A DNA stretch of 6,762 nucleotides, from positions 11,705 to 18,466 of the forward strand of contig JADGBP010000006.1 in the NCBI GenBank assembly GCA_015231395.1. Direction: 5' to 3'. A program made the translations under genes and the position numbers. The notes under the pieces were generated by a model. It was given only the letters and a program-made list of their open reading frames with translations. It had not been told where the DNA came from and searched no databases. Source of the stretch: Desulfamplus sp. (GTDB lineage Bacteria; Desulfobacterota; Desulfobacteria; Desulfobacterales; Desulfobacteraceae). Below, one piece after another: positions 1 through 5,450 of this stretch; position 1 is the stretch's first letter, and each line of letters opens with the position of its first letter.

Positions 1-29
1 ATGGGTTAACCTAACCCGATACAAGACGT

Positions 30-140
30 TCAAAGGGTAGCACCATTTTGCCATGTCTCAACAAACTCTCCTCTGACCGCCCCAAAAACAAGAATCGCAA
101 CAAACAGAGCTATAATAACAGTTTTAAGTGAAATTCCCAT
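30..140 (-). CDS. Small single-pass membrane protein, possible magnetosome small protein
   Basis: An ORF of 36 residues begins with ATG at 140, 23 bases after the stop of the pseudoprotease gene. AAAGGA (151-156) lies ten bases before the ATG, the best-placed ribosome site in the window. The product starts MGISLKTVIIALFVAILV, with a membrane segment at about 7-22 and a short polar tail containing RGEF and ETWQ. Magnetosome clusters carry short membrane proteins such as MamI and MamL near mamE, and the position would suit MamI, but this product is about half the usual length of MamI (about 70 residues, two membrane spans) and I cannot confirm relatedness. It ends with TGA at 30-32. A real, translated gene is likely; its function is unknown. 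Confidence 0.6.
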   Translation of the reverse strand: MGISLKTVIIALFVAILVFGAVRGEFVETWQNGATL

Positions 141-163
141 TGTCAAATATTCCTTTAATAGTT

Positions 164-1081
164 CTATATATTGCTGTTGATAAAATTGAGAATATCGTTA
201 ATTGGTATTGCAAAACCAATACCTGCATACTGGTTGTCAGGCATAAAGGTTGCCATGTTGATTCCAACAACTTCGCCCTTGATATTCACAAGAGGACCTC
301 CGTCATTACCCTCATTTATAGCTGCATCAGTCTGAATCATGTCAGGATATCTTACGCCATTAATACTGAGATTCCTGTTGTGACTGCTTACGATGCCCAT
401 TGTTACTGTTTGTGAAAATCCAAATGGACTTCCAATTGCAAAAACAATATCACCAACTTCAATGAGGTTGGAATTTCCAATTACAACCGCAGGAAAGATT
501 TTCTGTGCCCGCAGTTTTAAAATTACAAGATCAGTTGATTGATCCACTGCAACCACATCAGCCTGATAATTCTGTTCCGTTCCTGAAAAAAGCTTTACAC
601 TTACAACGGTATCACTACCTACTGTCTGAAACGTGGTCAGAACATATCCTCTTGAATCAATAATAACACCTGAGCCCTGAGAACGAGAACCAGATTTAAA
701 GGATGGAATATAAGAGAGTCCGCCATTATATGGTTGTGCTGCCTGCCGAGACGCGGTTGTCCTTGATACGCCAACTACTGAGGGTTTAATCAGGGAGACT
801 ACATGGCTGATTCCCTCCTGAACCATAAGAGCCGTGATTGGGGCAGAGCTGTTATTTTCCGCAGAAGTTATGGATTGTACCTGATTGGCGGCACCATTCA
901 TCATCATAGGAGCTGCTCCCAAGTTCTGGTTTGTCAAACCTGAATTCTGGTTGCCCTGATTTCCCATTGGTTGGTTCAGCATTAATTCCGAATTTGTCCA
1001 TACAGCTCCTATAGCAAGAACAACAAGGATAACCGTAACCCACAGCATGTTTTTTATCTTGAAATTTTTATTTTTTTTCAT
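164..1081 (-). CDS. Membrane-anchored HtrA-like pseudoprotease (MamE N-terminal/MamO-like)
   Basis: Trypsin-fold protein of 305 residues, probably catalytically inactive. A basic N-terminus and hydrophobic segment at about 12-29 form a signal anchor, followed by a Met/Asn/Gln-rich linker (33-70). The protease-like domain covers about 85-303. Where MamEO has TNRHVV this protein has TTFQTV, so the catalytic His is Gln152; Asp184 is kept (STDLVILKL); and GNSGGP has become GNDGGP, so the nucleophile Ser is Asp260. The rest of the fold is very close to MamEO (IGSPFGFxxTVTMGIVS, DMIQTDAxINEGN), indicating paralogy. In Magnetospirillum, MamO is a degenerate protease reported to have a metal-binding role. 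This protein lacks the TauE domain and any PDZ or heme motif, like the stand-alone 'MamE-Nter' genes described in Desulfobacterota clusters. An AGGGAT site (1095-1100) lies 13 bases before the ATG at 1081, and the gene starts 56 bases after mamEO ends. Confidence 0.93.
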   Translation of the reverse strand: MKKNKNFKIKNMLWVTVILVVLAIGAVWTNSELMLNQPMGNQGNQNSGLTNQNLGAAPMMMNGAANQVQSITSAENNSSAPITALMVQEGISHVVSLIKPSVVGVSRTTASRQAAQPYNGGLSYIPSFKSGSRSQGSGVIIDSRGYVLTTFQTVGSDTVVSVKLFSGTEQNYQADVVAVDQSTDLVILKLRAQKIFPAVVIGNSNLIEVGDIVFAIGSPFGFSQTVTMGIVSSHNRNLSINGVRYPDMIQTDAAINEGNDGGPLVNIKGEVVGINMATFMPDNQYAGIGFAIPINDILNFINSNI

Positions 1082-1094
1082 AGCTATTTATTTT

Positions 1095-1124
1095 ATCCCT
1101 GATGAAAATTTAGTGTTGCGGGAT
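1095..1124 (-). promoter_or_regulatory. Ribosome binding site of the pseudoprotease gene with a possible pairing partner
   Basis: Minus-strand AGGGAT (1095-1100) is the only good Shine-Dalgarno candidate before the ATG at 1081, at a long spacing of 13 bases. An ATCCC (1120-1124) 20 bases upstream could pair with its GGGAT, which might limit ribosome access. The stem is only five base pairs, so this is weak. Confidence 0.35.
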
Positions 1125-1137
1125 GTTTATATTTTAT

Positions 1138-3333
1138 TTAGAAAACTCTTAAAATCATCCATACGCCAACTACACTGAGAACAAATGCAAATATAAACCT
1201 GAGAAGATTGCTGTCTGAACCACGAGCTAATCTTGAACCAATCTGGGCACCCACAACAGTTATTGCAGAGAGTGTAATGGCAAGCCTGATATCAAAATTA
1301 CCCGCGAGGCTGTGCCCTAAAAAGCCGGATAAAGCTGTAAGCGGAACCATGAGAGACGCAGTTGCAATAGCAATCTTCATGGGAATATTCAACATCAGAA
1401 CCATAATCGGTATTTTTATCCAGCTTGCCGCAAGCCCAAGCAAACCACCAAAAAATCCAGTAATAAAAGTGACTGGAATAGTAAAACCGAGGTCAATATC
1501 CACCGGACGACCTTTAAATTCATGATGCCATTTAAAAGGGCTTATAGAAAGTCTGTCATGGCTTTCATCTGTTGTCTGCATCTGATTATTTTGCATCATG
1601 GTATAGCTTGCTATAAAAAGAGTGCATGAAAACATGATGGAAAGTACATCAATATTAAAATAATGAGCGACCATTCCACCTACAAACGCCCCTACCATGG
1701 TTGGAGGTTCAAGCACTGCGGCAAGCTTTAAATCAACAAGCCCTGATTTGGAAAAAGTGTAAAGTGATGATATCTGAGACAGCGTTATCATCATAAGACT
1801 TGTTGATGCCGCCGTATAAAAATCAATGCCGCAGGATAACAGAAGCGGAACATAAACAAAACCGCCACCAAGTCCGAGCATTGAAAAAACGATTGAGGCA
1901 ACAAAGGCCATAAGACCCAATTTGAGTATAATGGAGGTAAAAAGAACTGAAAATGTCTCGTTCAACGTTGAAAATGCTGTCTTTGGCACTATGCTCAACT
2001 GGTTAATTGACTGATTTATGGAATTATCAAGAGGCTGATTTACTGCCGCACCTCCGGCTATGGAAATAAGAGGTGATGCAACAGGAATTCCTTGTCCTTG
2101 CATTGGAACCAATGCCGCTACAGGCATAGGTCCCTGTGTGACAGGGTCATTGGTAAGAATATGACAGATATCACAAGATCCCACAGGAGGGTGAGGCATT
2201 GGAGTTTTCATGCTGACAACCATTTTCTGGGTGATGGTGTGGCAGGCTGTGCAGTCTGAAAACTCCTTGTGAATTGCGTCATTCGGCATTTTTTTATTCA
2301 AATTTACAGGCTCTTTAGTCTGGGCAGTCTGCTGAATCGGAGTGGCAGTTGCGGTTGCTGCTGCTGTAATGACTGGTGAGCCCGCTGCTGTAATGACTGG
2401 TGAGGCTGCTGTAACAACAGGTGAGCTTGCTGCTGTAATGACAACACCTGTAACTCTTGAAAAAAAATGTTTGGTTCTATTTATGGGAATTGCAAATCCT
2501 ATTCCCCTGTACGTACCGTCTGGTGCGTATATTGCAGTTCCTACACCGACCACTCTTCCGTATATATCAATTACAGGTCCTCCGCTGTTACCCTCATTGA
2601 TAACCGCATCGGTCTGAATCATATCCTTGTAGGTGACACCGTCAATTACCATCTCCCTGTGAAGGTCGCTGACAATACCCATGGTTACAGTGTGGTCAAA
2701 CCCAAATGGACTTCCAATACATATAAGATAGTTACCAGTCTTTACCTCGTTTGAATTGCCAAGTTCTGCTGCCGGGAACATTTGAGGGGCAGGAAAACCT
2801 TGAGATGCCTGAAAACCTTGCGAAGCTGAAAGACCTTGAGCGGGTTGTAAATTCTGTGGAAAACTCTGGAAAGCCTGAGAATTCTGAGCAACCTGCAAAC
2901 TCTGGAGAGCCTGTGAGTTTTGATTGGGTTCTATTTTCAAAAGAGCGAGATCAAGATTTTCATCTTCATCCATGATCTTTGCAGAAAAGATGTTATCTTG
3001 AGAACGCCACAACGAGATTTCAATATTTTCAGAACCATTGACAACATGGCGATTGGTTAGAATATATCCTCTTTTATCAACAATAAATCCAGAACCAATA
3101 CTCTCAAACCAAACAAAATCATTTTGTCCCCCTCCTGCTGCCTGCTGTTTTTTCTGAGCTCTTACGCTGACAACAGATGGTCTCACCTTTGCGACTGCCT
3201 GACTTATGCTCTCCTGAAAATTGAGAAGCAACTCCTCGCCTGTGGAACCTGAAGCCGTTGTAATACCACCTTCAAGAGCCTGAGCAAAAATGGCTGAAAC
3301 AATTACCGCTATTATGATTATCAGTTTTTTCAT
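1138..3333 (-). CDS. mamEO: MamEO-type hybrid: HtrA-like serine protease, two magnetochrome motifs and TauE/SafE transporter domain
   Basis: Magnetosome biomineralisation protein of 731 residues. A signal peptide is at 1-19 (KK, hydrophobic core, Ala-Gln-Ala site). The trypsin-like domain (about 35-297) has an intact triad: His96 in TNRHVV, Asp128 in NLDLALLKI and Ser250 in NEGNSGGP. A Gln/Phe/Ser-rich insertion at about 137-189 interrupts it between Asp and Ser. An Ala/Thr/Val repeat linker (297-331) leads to two CXXCH heme motifs, at 361-365 and 387-391, the second in the magnetochrome context HPPVGSCDICH. The C-terminal half (about 461-731) is a multi-pass TauE/SafE domain, with the signature GLGGGFVYVPLL at 487-498 and a degenerate second copy, GGLLGLAASWIKIP (629-642). 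In Magnetospirillum, MamE is protease, magnetochrome and PDZ, while MamO is a pseudoprotease plus TauE; this protein joins the MamE front to the MamO back. It likely processes magnetosome proteins and moves or senses an anion or iron across the membrane; its transport substrate is unknown. Confidence 0.95.
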   Translation of the reverse strand: MKKLIIIIAVIVSAIFAQALEGGITTASGSTGEELLLNFQESISQAVAKVRPSVVSVRAQKKQQAAGGGQNDFVWFESIGSGFIVDKRGYILTNRHVVNGSENIEISLWRSQDNIFSAKIMDEDENLDLALLKIEPNQNSQALQSLQVAQNSQAFQSFPQNLQPAQGLSASQGFQASQGFPAPQMFPAAELGNSNEVKTGNYLICIGSPFGFDHTVTMGIVSDLHREMVIDGVTYKDMIQTDAVINEGNSGGPVIDIYGRVVGVGTAIYAPDGTYRGIGFAIPINRTKHFFSRVTGVVITAASSPVVTAASPVITAAGSPVITAAATATATPIQQTAQTKEPVNLNKKMPNDAIHKEFSDCTACHTITQKMVVSMKTPMPHPPVGSCDICHILTNDPVTQGPMPVAALVPMQGQGIPVASPLISIAGGAAVNQPLDNSINQSINQLSIVPKTAFSTLNETFSVLFTSIILKLGLMAFVASIVFSMLGLGGGFVYVPLLLSCGIDFYTAASTSLMMITLSQISSLYTFSKSGLVDLKLAAVLEPPTMVGAFVGGMVAHYFNIDVLSIMFSCTLFIASYTMMQNNQMQTTDESHDRLSISPFKWHHEFKGRPVDIDLGFTIPVTFITGFFGGLLGLAASWIKIPIMVLMLNIPMKIAIATASLMVPLTALSGFLGHSLAGNFDIRLAITLSAITVVGAQIGSRLARGSDSNLLRFIFAFVLSVVGVWMILRVF
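2341..2445 (-). repeat. Short tandem repeats encoding SPV(I/V)TAA linker of MamEO
   Basis: Residues 297-331 contain four near-identical units around VITAA(S/G)SPV, encoded by 21-24 bp direct repeats. They form the hinge between the protease and the heme motifs. The similar copies suggest slippage-driven length variation. Confidence 0.8.
2767..2925 (-). repeat. Gln/Phe/Ser-rich repetitive insertion inside the MamEO protease domain
   Basis: Residues 137-189 consist of imperfect short repeats (NSQALQSLQVAQ, NSQAFQSFPQ, LSASQG, FQASQG, FPAPQM) between the strand carrying Asp128 and the conserved LGNSN segment. The pseudoprotease encoded next has only about eight residues here, as is usual for HtrA proteases. 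Confidence 0.8.
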
Positions 3334-3365
3334 TATTTTTTGATTATTCCGATCAGTTTTTTCAT
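3333..3365 (-). CDS. Putative 10-codon leader mini-ORF overlapping the mamEO start
   Basis: A minus-strand ATG at 3365 opens MKKLIGIIKK and ends in TAA at 3335-3333, whose last A is the A of the mamEO ATG (TAATG). The first 14 bases, ATGAAAAAACTGAT, are repeated exactly at the mamEO start (3320-3333), 32 bases away and in a different frame, so the mini-ORF is a duplicated gene start. GGAA four bases before its ATG is a weak ribosome site, while the mamEO ATG has GGA only about 14 bases upstream. It could couple translation by stop-start re-initiation, or may be an untranslated relic. Confidence 0.35.
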   Translation of the reverse strand: MKKLIGIIKK

Positions 3366-3406
3366 CGTTCCGGATTCTCTACAACTCTCTGCTGTTTACA
3401 GTTCTC

Positions 3407-3445
3407 TAACTGGAGTTAAAGACCCGTAACTGGTGTTAAAGACCC
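3407..3445 (-). repeat. 20-bp-period tandem duplication spanning the stop codon of the triple-PDZ gene
   Basis: Plus-strand copies TAACTGGNGTTAAAGACCC lie at 3427-3445 and 3407-3425, differing at one base of 19. The period of 20 is not a multiple of three, so the second copy is read in another frame and supplies the TAA stop (3416-3418). The last residues of the protein were therefore probably set by this duplication. Confidence 0.85.
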
Positions 3446-5305
3446 TGATTTATATAAATCAATGGCCGTGGTTGGAGTTCCAACTACACCGGCATAAATG
3501 GTGATTCCCCTTGATGAAAGATCAACCGCAGTCTGTTTTGAAATATCACTGCAAACAAGGGCTGCAAGATTATTGCTGCTGAACGTATCGGCTATATTGC
3601 CAAGATTGGCAGGGTCAATTATTGCAAAGGAATTATTTACCGGATCAACCATAATCAGATATGGAGTCTGAACTGTATTACCGACAACCGCTGTGTTCAA
3701 ATCAGGTGCAGATGCAAAAATTCCAAAACGCTGATTTGAAGCACTTTGTCCAGACTGACCTGATTGTTGAGATTGTGGCGAAGTAATCTGTTGAGTCATT
3801 GCCACTTTTTTTATTTTATTATCAAGTGCTTGATTAATCTTTGTTCCCTGTTGTGTGAATCCTGGAGGAGGCACGCTGATAAAAAAGTGCTTGTTGCCCC
3901 GAATAACATCCACAACCGCACTGCTCTGCCTTTGCGTGGCTGCCTCAAAACGTTTCATATCAGGGGTTGGTTCACCATTTATCGCGATAATCACATCACC
4001 TGTTGTAAATCCAAGCATTGTTGCAGGAGGACTTTCCACATCATTTACCAATATTCCTCTTGTTCCCACAGGAAGTCCAAGGTTTGCGGCACCATTGCCA
4101 TTCAGTTCGCCAACATCCATTCCAATCCATGTTCCTTCAATTGCTATATCTGCAGGACCAATAAAAGGCGTTTTTTCGGGTGTTGGTGTATTCTCTCCAA
4201 GCACAAGAGGAAGTGTCAACTGTGCCCCTTGTCTTAAAACTGTAAGCTGTACCTGCTGACCGGGCTGGGCTTTTAAAATCAGGGATTGAAATTGAGTCAC
4301 GTCTCTTATGCGTTTATCACTAAATCTTCGTATCACATCACCTGACATAATGCCTGCGGTCATGGCGGGAGAATTGGCATTGACATGACTGACTATTACA
4401 CCCCTTGTATCAGGGAGGGAAAACTGAAGTTGCATTACAGCGTCAATATCCTGAATATCAGCACCCATCCATATTTTACGGGTAGCAGGCGGTGGCTGGA
4501 AAGGATCTTGAGCCGCTATATTTTTATTATTATTTTGGGCGTTGCCATTTTGCTGGGCGATATCATTTTGTTGGGTAATACCATTCTGTTGAGCAAGAGT
4601 ATTGTTGTGTTGAGCTATTCCTGCTGTGCCAGGAAAATTCGGAGCATTTTCAAGTTTTACATGAAATGATTGTTTCTTGCCATTCCGGTTTACAACTATC
4701 TTGACAACATCTCCAGCTTTTCCGGTTTGCAAAATTTCACCCACCTGCTGATGGGTTGAAGCCTTTTTGCCATTAAATTTCAATATTACATCACCAGTTT
4801 TTAGCCCCGCCTTTTCCGCGGGAGATGAAGGTGTAACGCTTTTAACATAAACACCTGTTCCAGCTGGTATCTTCAACTCCTGTGCCAGAGCTGCAGGAAC
4901 ACTTTCCAACCCCATCCCAAGATAAGGGGCGGCGGTGCTTGGGATTGTCTGTTTAATCAGTTTTATCTGACCATTTCCAACACCTGCCGGAAAAGTCGGT
5001 TTATTAATAAGTTGAATCTGACCGTTGCCAAGTCCTGTGGAAAACGTTGGATTATTAATAAGTTGAACTTGACCATTGCCAACACCTGCCGGAAAAGTTG
5101 GGTTGTTGATAAGCTGAATCTGACCATTGCCAACGCCTGACGGGAAAGCTGGTTGAAGATGATGGGCGGTATTTAGCTCGGGTCGTTCTGGTCTTTCGCC
5201 TCCCATGTTAGTATCCATGGTGCCGACCCAGCCATACATAACTGCCAGTATCACTACAAATCCAAGGACTGATATTGGAGCAAGAATAGTTAATGTCTTA
5301 TTCAT
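3416..5305 (-). CDS. Membrane-anchored triple-PDZ protein with Gly-repeat stalk and C-terminal NifX-like domain (MamP/MamE-related)
   Basis: Predicted magnetosome-membrane scaffold protein of 629 residues. A hydrophobic segment at about 5-26 acts as an uncleaved signal anchor. Four exact-period 17-residue repeats follow (52-119). PDZ1 spans about 127-218 (GTGVYVKSVTPSSPAEKAGLKTGD), PDZ2 about 277-370 (RGVIVSHVNANSPAMTAGIMSGD) and PDZ3 about 391-480 (RGILVNDVESPPATMLGFTTGD). Asn/Gln-rich linkers separate PDZ1 from PDZ2 (about 228-268) and PDZ3 from the C-terminus (about 484-524). Residues about 525-622 resemble the NifX/NifB-C fold: RFGIFAS, TPYLIMVDP, AALVCSDISKQTAVDL and IYAGVVGTPTTAIDLYKSG. 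There is no CXXCH motif, so it is not a canonical MamP despite PDZ similarity. By analogy, PDZ domains of MamE and MamP organise other magnetosome proteins. The start at 5305 gives the membrane anchor at the very N-terminus but has no adjacent Shine-Dalgarno. PDZ calls are firm; the NifX-like call is moderate. Confidence 0.92.
   Translation of the reverse strand: MNKTLTILAPISVLGFVVILAVMYGWVGTMDTNMGGERPERPELNTAHHLQPAFPSGVGNGQIQLINNPTFPAGVGNGQVQLINNPTFSTGLGNGQIQLINKPTFPAGVGNGQIKLIKQTIPSTAAPYLGMGLESVPAALAQELKIPAGTGVYVKSVTPSSPAEKAGLKTGDVILKFNGKKASTHQQVGEILQTGKAGDVVKIVVNRNGKKQSFHVKLENAPNFPGTAGIAQHNNTLAQQNGITQQNDIAQQNGNAQNNNKNIAAQDPFQPPPATRKIWMGADIQDIDAVMQLQFSLPDTRGVIVSHVNANSPAMTAGIMSGDVIRRFSDKRIRDVTQFQSLILKAQPGQQVQLTVLRQGAQLTLPLVLGENTPTPEKTPFIGPADIAIEGTWIGMDVGELNGNGAANLGLPVGTRGILVNDVESPPATMLGFTTGDVIIAINGEPTPDMKRFEAATQRQSSAVVDVIRGNKHFFISVPPPGFTQQGTKINQALDNKIKKVAMTQQITSPQSQQSGQSGQSASNQRFGIFASAPDLNTAVVGNTVQTPYLIMVDPVNNSFAIIDPANLGNIADTFSSNNLAALVCSDISKQTAVDLSSRGITIYAGVVGTPTTAIDLYKSGSLTPVTGL
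4949..5152 (-). repeat. Four tandem 51-bp repeats encoding a 17-residue Gly/Asn/Gln unit
   Basis: Residues 52-68, 69-85, 86-102 and 103-119 of the triple-PDZ protein are perfect-period copies of the unit PTFPAGVGNGQIQLINN, with few substitutions (for example FST for FPA, or KLIKQ at the end of the last copy). The DNA copies remain very similar, indicating recent expansion. The block sits between the membrane anchor and PDZ1, where it would form a stalk or a surface exposed to the mineral. Confidence 0.92.
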
Positions 5306-5450
5306 AAAATTTGATGCAGGAAACCGCTATCCCTTTAGGGTAGCGGAGGAATGCATCTCCTCCTTTTAGCTTTTTAGGTAGTGATAACGCCTTAATTGCC
5401 TTATCAGTGTAAATCTTATGGTTGAGCTCTCGTTATAATCTTCCATGTTA
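5306..5450 (-). promoter_or_regulatory. 145-base intergenic leader with two hairpins and a buried Shine-Dalgarno sequence
   Basis: Read on the minus strand, a strong Shine-Dalgarno-like AAAAGGAGGAG (about 5357-5367) sits some 50 bases before the ATG at 5305. GGAGGA (5358-5363) can pair with TCCTCC (5345-5350) across a 7-base loop. Immediately downstream, CCGCTA (5324-5329) pairs with TAGCGG (5341-5346) and CCC (5331-5333) with GGG (5338-5340) around a 4-base loop. The two stems share two bases, so they compete slightly. GATGCA beside the first stem can also pair with TGCATC (5313-5318) near the start codon. No other good ribosome binding site precedes 5305. The arrangement suggests structure-dependent translation of the downstream gene or an RNA processing site; no known riboswitch family is recognised. 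The upstream part carries a 12-bp repeat, TTAYACTGATAA, at 5449-5460 and 5401-5412. Confidence 0.5.

Noticed and set aside
3..17. Perfect 6-bp inverted repeat GGGTTA-ACC-TAACCC after the last small gene
   Set aside because: The stem is short and AT-containing with a 3-base loop, and any following T-run on the minus strand would lie outside the window, so a terminator cannot be supported.
128..415. Plus-strand open frame of 95 codons, and similar plus-strand frames at 1208-1525, 2342-2617, 2467-2754, 3764-4237, 3855-4259, 4385-4669, 5664-5885 and 5915-6109
   Set aside because: All lie opposite well-supported minus-strand genes with recognisable domains, and their translations show no domain or sensible composition; they are shadows of coding sequence.
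4949..5152. Regular 51-bp repeats considered as a CRISPR-like array
   Set aside because: The repeats are contiguous, in frame and encode a conserved peptide with no spacers, so they are protein repeats.
5345..5375. Plus-strand hairpin GGAGGA-loop-TCCTCC followed by a T-rich stretch, resembling an intrinsic terminator
   Set aside because: It faces the strand without genes, the stem is only six base pairs and the T-run is interrupted; the minus-strand reading as a buried ribosome site explains it better.
5366..5446. Minus-strand 26-codon ORF beginning MEDYNESS in the intergenic leader
   Set aside because: It starts four bases after the preceding stop but lacks a ribosome site, has no membrane segment or known motif, and could arise by chance. 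Kept only as context for the repeat finding.
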